Assembly: GCF_018130385.1 (NCBI RefSeq)
Contig: NZ_JAFCLU010000030.1
Coordinates: forward strand, 16,738 to 80,737
Source of the DNA: Bradyrhizobium sp. AUGA SZCCT0283
GTDB taxonomy: Bacteria > Pseudomonadota > Alphaproteobacteria > Rhizobiales > Xanthobacteraceae
Length of the DNA stretch: 64,000 nt
Reading direction: 5' to 3'
Shown here: piece after piece, positions 35,355-44,476 of the stretch
Numbering within the stretch: the stretch's first letter is position 1
How the letters are laid out: each line of letters opens with the position of its first letter
Position numbers and translations under genes: made by a program
Notes under the pieces: model-generated
The model's database searches: none
What the model saw: only the letters and a program-made list of their open reading frames with translations
Told to the model about the DNA's origin: nothing

Positions 35355-36104
35355 CTAGTGCCGCAGGATCTGGCTCAGGAACAACTTCGTCCGCGCGTGC
35401 TGCGGATTGGCGAAGAATTCCTGCGGCGTGTTTGACTCAATCACTTGCCCCGCGTCCATGAAGACGACGCGGTTGGCGACTTCGCGGGCAAATCCCATTT
35501 CGTGGGTAACCACCAGCATGGTCATGCCTTCCCTGGCGAGATCGACCATGGTGTCGAGCACTTCCTTGACCATTTCCGGATCGAGCGCCGAGGTCGGCTC
35601 GTCGAACAACATCACCTTGGGGTTCATGGTCAGCGCGCGGGCGATCGCGACGCGCTGCTGCTGACCGCCCGACATCTGGCCCGGATATTTGCTGGCCTGA
35701 TGCGGGATCTTGACCCGCTCCAGATATTTCATCGCGGTCGCTTCGGCATCCTTTTTCGGGATGTTGCGCACCCAGATCGGCGCCAGCGTGCAGTTCTCCA
35801 GCACGGTCAGATGCGGAAACAGGTTGAAGCTCTGGAACACCATGCCGACCTCGCGGCGGACCTCGTCCACCTTCCGCAGGTTCGGTCCCAGTTCGATGCC
35901 GTCGACGACAATGTTGCCTTCCTGGAATTCCTCCAGCGCGTTGATGCAGCGGATCAGCGTCGACTTGCCGGAGCCTGACGGACCGCAGATCACGATGCGC
36001 TCGCCCTTGGCGACATCGAGGTTGATGTCGCGCAGGACGTGAAAGTCTCCGTACCATTTGTTGAGCGCGTTGATGCCGACGATCGAGTTTGCGGTCATGG
36101 TCAT
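35355..36104 (-). CDS. aapP: General L-amino acid ABC transporter, ATP-binding protein
   Basis: A 249-residue ABC ATPase. Walker A is CGPSGSGKSTLIRC, the Q-loop is VGMVFQSFNLFPHLTV, the signature is MSGGQQQRVAIARAL, and Walker B is VMLFDEPTSALDPE. It belongs to the polar-amino-acid group and is the last gene of aapJQMP. It powers uptake of many L-amino acids in rhizobia. It lies four bases after aapM. Confidence 0.96.
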   Translation of the reverse strand: MTMTANSIVGINALNKWYGDFHVLRDINLDVAKGERIVICGPSGSGKSTLIRCINALEEFQEGNIVVDGIELGPNLRKVDEVRREVGMVFQSFNLFPHLTVLENCTLAPIWVRNIPKKDAEATAMKYLERVKIPHQASKYPGQMSGGQQQRVAIARALTMNPKVMLFDEPTSALDPEMVKEVLDTMVDLAREGMTMLVVTHEMGFAREVANRVVFMDAGQVIESNTPQEFFANPQHARTKLFLSQILRH

Positions 36105-36108
36105 GTAC

Positions 36109-37632
36109 TCAGTTGCGACGATGCGCGTTCAACCTGTTCTCGACGAACAGCGAGTAACGCGACATCCCAAAACAGAAGACGAAATAGATCATCCCGGTAA
36201 AGGCAAAGCCGGTGAACAGCGTGGTGGGCGTCGCCCAGGCCGGGTCGGAGAACGCTGCCCGCAACTGTCCGAGCAAATCGAACAGCGCCACGATCGAAAC
36301 CAGCGAGGTATCCTTGAACAGGCTGATGAAGCTGTTGACGAGATTGGGGATGACGTGGCGCAACGCCTGCGGCATCACGATCAGCGCCGTGGTCTTGCTC
36401 CAGGACAGGCCGAGCGCGCTCGCCGCCTCGCCCTGCCCGCGCGGGATCGCTTGCAGGCCGCCGCGGATGTTTTCGGCCTGGTAGGCGCCCGTAAACAGCG
36501 CGATCCCGATCAGGGCGCGCACCAATCCGTCGATGGTGAAGCCGGTCGGAACGAACAGCGGCAACATATAGGTTGCGAAGAACAGCACCGTGATCAGCGG
36601 AACCCCGCGCCAGAACTCGATGAAGGCAATCGAGAAAATCCGGATCAGCGGAATCGACGACCGCCGGCCGAGCGCGAGCGCAATGCCGACCGGCATCGAC
36701 GCAACGATGCCGGTAACCGCCACCACCAGCGTCACCAGCAGGCCGCCCCACAGCCGCGTATCCACCTCCGGAAGCCCGCCGCTGTCGAGCCCCATCGCCG
36801 CGATCACGATGCCGATGCCAGCAAAGATCGCCAGACTGGTGGCCAGCGGTCGCCAGCCGGCGCGCAGGCCGCCGCCCAGCCAGAACAGCACGGCGGACAC
36901 GATCAAGGCGGTTGCGGCGAGGTCGGCCCAGACGGGCCGGCCGAAAGCCTGGATCTGTTCGCGCAACCAGGTCAGCGGCAGAAGTATCCAGCCAATCAGC
37001 GTGCTGAGGACCACGATCAGCTTGCCGAGCACCCACAACAACGGCCCGATCACGGCGGTCGTTTCGCCCGAAGCGACGAGTTTCCTTCCGCCATCGCCAA
37101 TACTGTCGTTGAAGCCCGACAACAGCCCGGCCGTCCAGCTCACGCCGAAGCCACCCAGCCCGCCGCCGCGCAGCAGGAAGAACGCAATGACGGGGAATGC
37201 CAGGAAGAACAGGATGGCGTTCGGACCCTTGCCCGGCAGCCGCGGGATCAGCAGCGGCAACAGCAGGATCGCGGCAAGAAAGAAGGTCAGGTTGACCCGC
37301 CAGCGTTCTGGCTCCGGATAAAATCCGTAGATGAACTGCGAGAACTTGGCCTGAACAAAGGGCCAGCAGGCGCCGATCGCATCAGCGGGATTCTTGGGGA
37401 GGCAGGCGGTGCGGTCCGTGCCGGTCCAGACGGCATCAACCAGCAGGAATCTCAGTGTGGGCCCGACGATAAACCACAGCAGCAGCGCGCTGACGATCGT
37501 GATCAGGATGTTGGTCGGCGAATTGAACAGCCGCGTGCGCAGAAAACCGACGAAACCGGTGGTCTTCACCGGCGCGGGCCGCTCGGGCACGAGGTCCTGG
37601 CGAACGAAAATGGATGAAGGGGTGTCGCTCAT
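36109..37632 (-). CDS. aapM: General L-amino acid ABC transporter, permease AapM
   Basis: A 507-residue permease. ATG 37632 (MSDTPSSIFVRQDLVPERPA) overlaps the aapQ stop as ATGA, which decides the start. It is much longer than a standard HisM-type permease, with extra N-terminal helices, as is usual in AapM. The conserved C-terminal loop reads EFWRGVPLITVLFF, and the membrane domain ends AIPRGQGEAASALGLSWSKT, the EAA-type coupling motif. It forms the membrane pore with AapQ. Confidence 0.95.
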   Translation of the reverse strand: MSDTPSSIFVRQDLVPERPAPVKTTGFVGFLRTRLFNSPTNILITIVSALLLWFIVGPTLRFLLVDAVWTGTDRTACLPKNPADAIGACWPFVQAKFSQFIYGFYPEPERWRVNLTFFLAAILLLPLLIPRLPGKGPNAILFFLAFPVIAFFLLRGGGLGGFGVSWTAGLLSGFNDSIGDGGRKLVASGETTAVIGPLLWVLGKLIVVLSTLIGWILLPLTWLREQIQAFGRPVWADLAATALIVSAVLFWLGGGLRAGWRPLATSLAIFAGIGIVIAAMGLDSGGLPEVDTRLWGGLLVTLVVAVTGIVASMPVGIALALGRRSSIPLIRIFSIAFIEFWRGVPLITVLFFATYMLPLFVPTGFTIDGLVRALIGIALFTGAYQAENIRGGLQAIPRGQGEAASALGLSWSKTTALIVMPQALRHVIPNLVNSFISLFKDTSLVSIVALFDLLGQLRAAFSDPAWATPTTLFTGFAFTGMIYFVFCFGMSRYSLFVENRLNAHRRN

Positions 37633-38834
37633 CCGCCCATGCTCCGGCTGATCCGCCATCCATAGAAGCTCATGATCGCGCTGGTGACCAGCGAGATCAG
37701 CAGATAGACGCCCATGGTGATGCCGATGATTTCAATCGCCTGCCCGGTCTGGCTCAGCGTCGTGCCGGCAAACACCGAGACCAGGTCGGGATAGCCGATG
37801 GCGACCGCCAGTGAGGAGTTCTTGGTCAGGTTGAGATACTGGTTGGTCAGCGGCGGCAGGATCACGCGCATCGCCTGCGGGATCACGATCAGGCGAAGCA
37901 CCGAACCGCGCTGCAGCCCAAGCGAGGAACCGGCTTCCATCTGCCCCTTGTGCACGGACAGAATGCCGGCCCGCACGATCTCGGCGATGAAGGAGGCGGT
38001 GTAGGTCGATAGCGCCAGCGTGAGCGCGACGAATTCCGGAATGACGCGCGAGCCGCCGGCGAAGTTGAACCCCTTCAATGTGGGAACTTCAAACGAGACC
38101 GGAGCACCAAAGATCAGCGCGCTGAGCAACGGCAGGCCGATCACCAGACCCAGCGCATAGGGCCACACCTTGATCACCCTGCCACTCTGGAACAGTTGCT
38201 GGCGCGCGTAGCGCGACAGTGCAATCGCAGCAACGATCGCCGCCAGCACCGCAACGACGAACGGCTCAAAACCCGCCGTGCCGATCGGCTTTGGAATGAC
38301 GAGACCGCGGTTACTGAGAAAGAAACTGTCGAAAATGGAGATGCTCTGCCGCGGATTGGGCAAAGCGGCGAGCACCGCAAGATACCAGAACAGGATCTGG
38401 AACAAGACCGGCAGGTTGCGGATCAGTTCGACATAGCCGCCCGAAATCCGTGACAGCAGCCAGTTCGGCGATAGCCGGCCGAGGGCTACGATGAAACCGA
38501 TCAGGGTGGCGAAGAAGATGCCGATCACCGAGACCAGCAGCGTATTGAGCAGGCCGACCAGAAAAACCCGCGTGTAGGGATCGGATCCCGCATACGGGAT
38601 CAGGCTCTGGCTGACGTCAAAGCCCGCATTGTTGGCAAGGAAGCCAAAGCCCGCAGTGATCCGCTGCGCCTGCAAATTGGCGCGGGCATTGGCGACGATC
38701 TCGTAGGAGATCCAGGCGAGCGCGGCGACAAACAGGAGCTGGAGCACGAAGCCGCTCCAGCCCGCCCGGCCGCCAAGTGCCCGCTGCAGCTTCGGAAGCA
38801 GCTGCGACGGTGGTTTTCGGGGTTCGATGGCCAT
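37629..38834 (-). CDS. aapQ: General L-amino acid ABC transporter, permease AapQ
   Basis: A 401-residue permease partner of AapM. The membrane domain has the ELIRNLPVLFQILFW segment and the cytoplasmic coupling motif VHKGQMEAGSSLGLQRGSVL. A long insertion between the first helices (residues about 60-100 and 150-240) is typical of AapQ. It lies 24 bases after aapJ and overlaps aapM by four bases, so aapJQMP is one operon. Confidence 0.95.
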   Translation of the reverse strand: MAIEPRKPPSQLLPKLQRALGGRAGWSGFVLQLLFVAALAWISYEIVANARANLQAQRITAGFGFLANNAGFDVSQSLIPYAGSDPYTRVFLVGLLNTLLVSVIGIFFATLIGFIVALGRLSPNWLLSRISGGYVELIRNLPVLFQILFWYLAVLAALPNPRQSISIFDSFFLSNRGLVIPKPIGTAGFEPFVVAVLAAIVAAIALSRYARQQLFQSGRVIKVWPYALGLVIGLPLLSALIFGAPVSFEVPTLKGFNFAGGSRVIPEFVALTLALSTYTASFIAEIVRAGILSVHKGQMEAGSSLGLQRGSVLRLIVIPQAMRVILPPLTNQYLNLTKNSSLAVAIGYPDLVSVFAGTTLSQTGQAIEIIGITMGVYLLISLVTSAIMSFYGWRISRSMGG

Positions 38835-38858
38835 CGCCGCAGCCCCTCTCGCTGGCGC

Positions 38859-39875
38859 TTAGCGGATCGGCGGTGCGTACTGGATACCGCCCTTGTTCCA
38901 GAGCGCGTTGAGGCCGCGGGCAATTCCGAGCTTGGAGCCGGCGCCGACGTTGCGATCGAAGGCCTCGCCGTAATTGCCGACGGCCTTCACGATCCGCGCG
39001 ACCCAATCCTTGGTCAGGCCGAGCTGTTCGCCGAGATTGCCGTCGGTGCCGAATACCCGCTTCATCTCCGGCTTGTCCGATTTCGCCATCTCGTCGACGT
39101 TCTTCTGGGTGATGCCCAGTTCTTCCGCGGTGACCATCGCGAAAAGCGTCCATTTCACGATATCGAACCACTGGTCGTCGCCATGGCGCACCATCGGGCC
39201 GAGCGGCTCTTTCGAGATCACTTCCGGAAGCACGACGTGATCGGCGGGGTTCGCAAGCTTCAAACGATCGGCATAAAGCCCGGACACATCGGTGGTGAAG
39301 ACGTCGCAGCGCCCGGACTCATAGGCCTTGACGGCTTCGTCGTTGGTGCCGAAGGCGATCACCTCGTACTTCATGTTGTTGCCCTTGAAGTAGTCGGCCA
39401 GATTCTGCTCGGTGGTGGTGCCTTGCTGCACGCAGACCGACGCGCTGTTCAATTCCAGCGCGGAATTCACCTTCAGCGCCTTCTTCACCATGAAGCCCTG
39501 GCCGTCATAATAGGTCACGCCAGTAAAATTGGCGCCGAGCGAGGTATCGCGCGACAGTGTCCAGGTGGTGTTGCGAGACAGCACGTCGATTTCGCCCGAT
39601 TGCAGCGCGGTGAAACGGTCCTTGGCCGACAGCGGCACGAACTTGATCTTGGTTGCGTCATTGAAGACCGCGGCCGCAATCGCACGGCAGACGTCGACGT
39701 CGAGCCCGGTCCAGTTACCCTTGTCGTCGGGTGACGAGAACCCCGGAAGACCCTGGCTGACGCCGCAGGACAACATGCCACGGTCCTTGACCGTCTTGAG
39801 GGTTTGCGCCGAGGCGGCCTGGGCCGAGAGACCGGCGGCTAGGGCAAGGGTAACAACCAGAGATACGCGTTTCAT
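38859..39875 (-). CDS. aapJ: General L-amino acid ABC transporter, periplasmic binding protein
   Basis: A 338-residue periplasmic protein. ATG 39875 (MKRVSLVVTLALAAGLSAQA) starts a clear Sec signal cleaved near ASA/QTLKTV; a TTG two codons earlier is less likely. The solute-binding core begins KDRGMLSCGVSQGLPGFSSP and contains the DVDVCRAIAAAVFNDATKIK-type fold of the SBP family 3. It captures amino acids for AapQM. It is the first gene of the operon; the promoter must lie in the 338-base region shared with metC. Confidence 0.95.
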   Translation of the reverse strand: MKRVSLVVTLALAAGLSAQAASAQTLKTVKDRGMLSCGVSQGLPGFSSPDDKGNWTGLDVDVCRAIAAAVFNDATKIKFVPLSAKDRFTALQSGEIDVLSRNTTWTLSRDTSLGANFTGVTYYDGQGFMVKKALKVNSALELNSASVCVQQGTTTEQNLADYFKGNNMKYEVIAFGTNDEAVKAYESGRCDVFTTDVSGLYADRLKLANPADHVVLPEVISKEPLGPMVRHGDDQWFDIVKWTLFAMVTAEELGITQKNVDEMAKSDKPEMKRVFGTDGNLGEQLGLTKDWVARIVKAVGNYGEAFDRNVGAGSKLGIARGLNALWNKGGIQYAPPIR

Positions 39876-40213
39876 GGGCAAGGCCTTTCAAGGGGGTCGT
39901 CCGGAGATCGTTTTTTAGGCAACGCCTGACGTTGTGGGGCCAACCCGCTGATCCCTCGCTGAAAAGCGTCATCCTCACCGTGCATTTGACGTGCCAGTTC
40001 GGTCAGGCAATGGATCTGAAATCGCGGCAGGCCCCTCAACTTGCAGCGACTGTTAGTTGGCATGCATCTCAGAACGACTGGCGTGCCGGGTCAAGGGGTT
40101 GACTGCCGACTTCTGTGTCTTGTTATTAACTTGCCCGGCCCCGCCCTGCCGCCCGGCGGTGTTTTCGCAATCAAGTTGTGGCTGCGGCATAACGTCTTGG
40201 ATAATGCAAACGC
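39876..40213. other. Divergent intergenic region aapJ-metC
   Basis: About 340 bases with no supported gene, carrying both promoters. One candidate for metC is TTGACT (40099-40104) and TTATTA (40123-40128), 18 bases apart. The aapJ side shows no clear pair. No SAM-II-type riboswitch pattern was recognised in front of metC. Confidence 0.5.
40099..40128 (+). promoter_or_regulatory. Candidate sigma-70-type promoter of metC
   Basis: TTGACT and TTATTA are separated by 18 bases, 85 bases upstream of the metC ATG. The -35 box is near consensus and the -10 box is weaker. It was chosen by eye. Confidence 0.4.
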
Positions 40214-41407
40214 ATGAGCTTTTCGAACGACGGACCGTCCAACCCGCAAAAACCCGAAACCAGACTGGTCACCGCGGGCCGTGACACCAAAGGGCAAAGG
40301 GGGTTCGTCAACCCCGCCGTGTTCCACGGTTCGACCGTACTCTATCCGACCGCCGAGGATCTGCACGCCCACCGCGCCGAATTCTCCTACGGGCGTCACG
40401 GCTCTCCGACCACGCGCGCGCTGCAGGACGTACTGATGGCGCTGGAAGGCCCGCAATGCACCGGCGTCGGCCTGACACCGTCGGGGCTGGCCGCGATTAC
40501 CACCACCCTACTCTCGGTGCTGAGCGCCGGCGATCACGTGCTGGTGACCGACAACGTCTACCGGCCGTCGCGCAATTTCTGCAACGGCATGCTCGCCCGC
40601 TACGGCGTCGAGGTCAGCTATTTCGATCCGCTGATCGGCGCCGGGATCGAAAGCCTGTTCAAACCCAACACCAAAGCGGTGCTGGTCGAGGCGCCCGGCT
40701 CGCAGTCGTTCGAAATGAGCGACATCCCCGCCATCGCCGAAGTCGCGCATGCGAGGGGCGCGCTCGTCATCGACGACAACACCTGGGCGACGCCGCTGTT
40801 TCACCGCTCGCTCGACCAGGGCGTCGACATCAGCATGCAGGCCGCCACCAAATATATCGGCGGCCACTCCGACATCATGTTCGGCACGATCTCGGCGAAC
40901 GCCAAAGCGTGGCCGCTGCTCGCCGAGGGCATCCGCCTGCTCGGCGTCTGCGCCGGTCCCGACGACGTCTTCCTGGCGCTGCGCGGCACCCGCACGCTGT
41001 CGGTGCGGCTCGCGCAGCATTACCGCTCGGGCCTCGAAATGGCCCGCTGGCTCGCCAGCCGCCCCGAAGTATTGCAGGTGTTGCATCCGGCGCTTGAAAG
41101 CCATCCCGGCCATGCGATCTGGAAGCGCGACTTCACCGGCGCTTCCGGCCTGTTCAGCATTGTGTTGAAGCCGGTGCCGCAGAAGGCGGTCGACGCCCTG
41201 CTCGATACCGTCAAGCTGTTCGGCATGGGCTTTTCCTGGGGCGGCTTCGAAAGCCTCATCATTCCGTTCGACTGCGATCAATATCGCACCGCGACCAAAT
41301 GGTCCCCCGGCGGGCCGACGCTGCGGCTCCACATCGGCCTGGAGAATGTCGACGACCTCAAGGCCGATCTCGAGCGCGGTTTTGCGGCGTTGAAGACCGC
41401 CGCCTAG
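40214..41407 (+). CDS. metC: Cystathionine beta-lyase
   Basis: A 397-residue PLP enzyme of the Cys/Met metabolism family. The PLP lysine lies in MQAATKYIGGHSDIMFG, with the earlier GLTPSGLAAITTTLLSVL cofactor loop and VLVEAPGSQSFEMSDIPAIA. It splits cystathionine to homocysteine, pyruvate and ammonia in methionine synthesis. It is divergent from the aap operon; the two are also neighbours in Rhizobium, as I remember, which supports the metC call over a gamma-lyase. Confidence 0.92.
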   Translation: MSFSNDGPSNPQKPETRLVTAGRDTKGQRGFVNPAVFHGSTVLYPTAEDLHAHRAEFSYGRHGSPTTRALQDVLMALEGPQCTGVGLTPSGLAAITTTLLSVLSAGDHVLVTDNVYRPSRNFCNGMLARYGVEVSYFDPLIGAGIESLFKPNTKAVLVEAPGSQSFEMSDIPAIAEVAHARGALVIDDNTWATPLFHRSLDQGVDISMQAATKYIGGHSDIMFGTISANAKAWPLLAEGIRLLGVCAGPDDVFLALRGTRTLSVRLAQHYRSGLEMARWLASRPEVLQVLHPALESHPGHAIWKRDFTGASGLFSIVLKPVPQKAVDALLDTVKLFGMGFSWGGFESLIIPFDCDQYRTATKWSPGGPTLRLHIGLENVDDLKADLERGFAALKTAA

Positions 41408-41408
41408 G

Positions 41409-41428
41409 CGGGCGGCTCACGCCGCCCG
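41409..41428. terminator. Short perfect hairpin between convergent metC and pdxA-like genes
   Basis: CGGGCGGC, TCAC loop, GCCGCCCG; it overlaps the stop codon of the minus-strand gene. There is no T-run on either side, so it is a possible rather than proven two-way terminator. Confidence 0.4.
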
Positions 41429-42448
41429 ATTTCCCATCCTGGCAGCGCCCGCCATCTCAGCCGCGAGCAACAAAGCCGCCCGGCTGGCGCCAACCGAGGC
41501 GACGCCCTGGCCTGCGATGTCATAGGCCGTGCCATGCGCCGGCGTGCAGATCGGAAACGGGAAACCGCCCAGGATCGTCACCCCGCGATCGAAGCCCATC
41601 AGCTTCATCGCGATCTGGCCCTGGTCGTGATACATCGTCAGCACCGCGTCGAAGGCGCCGCTCTTGGCACGCAGGAAAACCGTGTCGGCCGGAAACGGTC
41701 CCTCCACCGCTATTCCCTCGGCCCGGCCGGCCATGACAGCGGGTTCGATCAGATCGATCTCCTCGCGGCCGAAATTGCCGCCGTCCCCAGCATGCGGGTT
41801 GAGCCCGGCCACCGCGATGCGGGGCTCGGCAAAGCCGGCCCGTCGCATGCAGGCATCGGTCAGTTTCAGCGCGCGATGAATACGTTCGACGGAGAGAAGC
41901 GAGGCCACGTCCTTGAGCGCGATGTGCGAGGTGACGCGCGCATTCCAGAGCCTGTCGAGCACGTTGAATTCGCTGGCTGGCGTCTTCAGGCCGGCGACCT
42001 CGGTGGAGAACGCAATCTCGTCGTCATACTCCGCGCGCGCGAGCCGCATTGCCTTCTTGTTGAACGGCGTGAAGCAGACCGCATCCGCCTGCCCGTCGCG
42101 CGCAAGCGTGAGCGCGCGACGATAGTTCTCCAGCGCGAATGCGCCGCCGGGCTGGCTGGCCACACCACGTTCGATTTTGGCAGGATCGAGATGGCCGATA
42201 TCCATAAAGGCGGCATCACCGCCGATTGTTCGAGGGTCCGCGGACGGCGTCACATTTGGCAGGTCCGCCTTGGCGCCGGCCACCCGCGCGCCCTCGTCAA
42301 AAACGCGGCGGTCCCCAATCACGATCAGGCGGGCGCGGGAGCGGATTTCGTCGAGACAGACGAGCTTCGCGGTCAGCTCCGGGCTGATGCCGGCGGGATC
42401 TCCCATTGCCAGCGCGATCACCGGCTTGCCGGGGCTCTGCATGTTCAT
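41417..42448 (-). CDS. PdxA-family dehydrogenase in a catabolic cluster
   Basis: A 343-residue enzyme similar to 4-hydroxythreonine-4-phosphate dehydrogenase. Conserved metal and substrate elements are present: ALAMGDPAGISPELTAKL, TSHIALKDV (His), GLNPHAGDGGNFGREE (His) and MYHDQGQIAMKLMGFDRGVT (His), then TPAHGTAYDIAG. Because it is coupled to tctA (four-base overlap) in a solute-uptake and CoA-activation cluster, it is more likely a PdxA2-like or dihydrodiol-type dehydrogenase acting on the imported substrate than the vitamin B6 enzyme. Sequence alone does not settle this. Confidence 0.85.
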   Translation of the reverse strand: MNMQSPGKPVIALAMGDPAGISPELTAKLVCLDEIRSRARLIVIGDRRVFDEGARVAGAKADLPNVTPSADPRTIGGDAAFMDIGHLDPAKIERGVASQPGGAFALENYRRALTLARDGQADAVCFTPFNKKAMRLARAEYDDEIAFSTEVAGLKTPASEFNVLDRLWNARVTSHIALKDVASLLSVERIHRALKLTDACMRRAGFAEPRIAVAGLNPHAGDGGNFGREEIDLIEPAVMAGRAEGIAVEGPFPADTVFLRAKSGAFDAVLTMYHDQGQIAMKLMGFDRGVTILGGFPFPICTPAHGTAYDIAGQGVASVGASRAALLLAAEMAGAARMGNRAA

Positions 42449-43971
42449 ATGATCCTCACCTTTTCATGAGCGGCTTCGTCCGGCTTTCGCAGCAGACGCA
42501 CAATCTGCAAGACGAGCGGTAGCAGCAACAACGCCATCCCGGCCAGGACGAGGGTCGTCACCAGCCGGTTTGCAAAGAATATCCCGAGCGATCCCTTCGA
42601 CATCAGCATGGCCTGCCGAAAGGCGTCCTCGGCCTTGTCGCCGATCACGATCGCAAGCACCAACGGCGCCAACGGATAATGCAGCTTCTTGAAGAGATAG
42701 CCGACGACACCGAAGCCGAGCATCAAGACGACGTCGAGATAGGAGTTCGAGACCGAGTAGGCGCCGACAACGCAGATGATGACGATCAGTGGTGCGATGA
42801 CGGCGAAAGGAATCCGCATCAGGGCGGCAAACACGGGAACGGTGAGCAACACGAGCACAACCGCGACGATGTTGCCGACATACATCGAGGCGATCAGCCC
42901 CCAGACGAAATCCTTCTGATCGACGAACAGCATCGGTCCGGGATTCAATCCCCAGATCATCAGCCCGCCCATCATGACGGCGGCCGTCGCCGAGCCGGGA
43001 ATGCCGAGCGAGAGCATCGGCAATAGCGCGCTGGTGCCGGCGGCATGGTCGGCGGTCTCCGGGGCGATGATGCCCTCGGCCTCGCCGCTGCCGAAACGCG
43101 CGCCATTGCGCGAAAAGCGCTTGGCGATGCCATAGCTCATGAAGGAAGCGGCGGTCGGACCGCCCGGCGTAATGCCCATCCAGCAGCCGATGGCGGCGCT
43201 GCGCAGCAACGCAATGCCATGGTGCGGCAGACGGCCGAGCGCCCGGAAGACTTCCTTCCAATCAACCCTCGACGATACCGCGCGGGCGTGGAACTCCTCC
43301 TCGACCGCAATCAGCAACTCGCCGATGCCGAACAGCCCCATGACGGCAACGACGAAGCTGACGCCCTTCACCAGTTCGTCGATGCCCATGGTGAGCCGCA
43401 CGCTGCCGGAGACCGTATCGATGCCGATCGCGGCGATTGCAAAACCGATCGCGAGTGCCACCACCGTCTTGATCGGCGCCGCACCGCCCATGCCGACGAA
43501 ACTGGCGAAGGCGAGGAAATAGACCGCGAAGTATTCGGGCGGTCCGAAGGCGAGCGCCACCTGCGCCACCCAGGACGCCAGAAACGTAATCAGGATTACG
43601 CCAACAAGCGCGCCGAACGCCGCCGAGCCGAAGGCAGTGGCCAGCGCCGTCGTCGGCCGGCCGTCGCGCGCCATCGGATAGCCGTCGAAGGTGGTGGCGA
43701 CCGACGAAGGTTCGCCCGGGATGTTGAACAGGATCGACGTCACCGAGCCGCCGAACAGCGCGCCCCAATACATGCTCGAAAGCAGGATGATCGCCGACAC
43801 CGGCTGCATGCCGAAGGTCAGCGGCAGCAACAGCGATACCCCGTTTGGCGCACCCAGGCCCGGCAGAACGCCGACCAGAATGCCGAGCAGGACGCCGATC
43901 ACCATCAGCGTCAGGTGCGGGACGGTCACCGCGATGGTGAAGCCGTGCAGCAGCGATTGAAGGTTTTCCAT
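42445..43971 (-). CDS. tctA: Tripartite tricarboxylate transporter, large membrane subunit
   Basis: A 508-residue TctA permease with about twelve helices. The family motif is GVLPGLGAPNGVSLLLPLTF, and other hallmarks are YWGALFGGSVTSILFNIPGE, PSSVATTFDGYPMARDGR, and ITPGGPTAASFMSYGIAKRF in the second half. It imports carboxylates by a cation-driven mechanism with TctB and the periplasmic TctC. It follows tctB by 11 bases and overlaps the pdxA-like start. Confidence 0.95.
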   Translation of the reverse strand: MENLQSLLHGFTIAVTVPHLTLMVIGVLLGILVGVLPGLGAPNGVSLLLPLTFGMQPVSAIILLSSMYWGALFGGSVTSILFNIPGEPSSVATTFDGYPMARDGRPTTALATAFGSAAFGALVGVILITFLASWVAQVALAFGPPEYFAVYFLAFASFVGMGGAAPIKTVVALAIGFAIAAIGIDTVSGSVRLTMGIDELVKGVSFVVAVMGLFGIGELLIAVEEEFHARAVSSRVDWKEVFRALGRLPHHGIALLRSAAIGCWMGITPGGPTAASFMSYGIAKRFSRNGARFGSGEAEGIIAPETADHAAGTSALLPMLSLGIPGSATAAVMMGGLMIWGLNPGPMLFVDQKDFVWGLIASMYVGNIVAVVLVLLTVPVFAALMRIPFAVIAPLIVIICVVGAYSVSNSYLDVVLMLGFGVVGYLFKKLHYPLAPLVLAIVIGDKAEDAFRQAMLMSKGSLGIFFANRLVTTLVLAGMALLLLPLVLQIVRLLRKPDEAAHEKVRII

Positions 43972-43982
43972 CGCCCGTCCCT

Positions 43983-44465
43983 TCAGAAACCGAACGCTGT
44001 GGCGAGCGCACCGTGCGGCAGCGACACCTGGAACATGCGCTCGAACACGACGTAGAGCGCAAGCGGCGTAACCACGGCGATAACAAGCGCGCGAAGAACC
44101 GATTGCCGTTTCGGCAACGCCAGGACCGCGAAAACATAGCCCGTCGAGCCGAGATACATCCCAACGATGGGAATGACAGCAACGAAAATCGCGGCAGGAA
44201 CGAACAACCCCGCGAGGCGGCGCAATTCGGACGCCGTGATGGCCACCCTGACAATGGCGAGGGCACCGCGTCCGAGCGCGCCCTGCCCCATATTGTAAAG
44301 ACTGCCGAGCACGATGATGACGCCGGTCAGGAAGGGAAACGTGCCGGCGTCGACACCGGCGCTCGACCAGCCGATGCCGTTGTCGATGCTGGACACGACG
44401 ACCACGACGCCGAAGATTCCGGTCAGCGCGGCCGTGGATATCTCAAGCGCACGTCGTGATATCAT
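43983..44465 (-). CDS. tctB: Tripartite tricarboxylate transporter, small membrane subunit
   Basis: A 160-residue protein with four membrane helices, in the usual position between tctC and tctA. ATG 44465 (MISRRALEISTAALTGIFGV) is chosen because the longer frame would run into the tctC stop at 44477. The sequence is poorly conserved in this family, so the call rests on size, topology (GTFPFLTGVIIVLGSLYNMG) and context. Confidence 0.9.
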   Translation of the reverse strand: MISRRALEISTAALTGIFGVVVVVSSIDNGIGWSSAGVDAGTFPFLTGVIIVLGSLYNMGQGALGRGALAIVRVAITASELRRLAGLFVPAAIFVAVIPIVGMYLGSTGYVFAVLALPKRQSVLRALVIAVVTPLALYVVFERMFQVSLPHGALATAFGF

Positions 44466-44476
44466 CGCGGCCCGCC

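Noticed and set aside
36058..37617. Plus-strand frame of about 519 codons opposite aapM
   Set aside because: The composition is Gln/Arg/Asp-rich and repetitive, typical of antisense translation; aapM on the other strand is certain.
39876..40213. SAM-II riboswitch in front of metC
   Set aside because: Considered because of the gene type, but no matching conserved stem and loop pattern was recognised.
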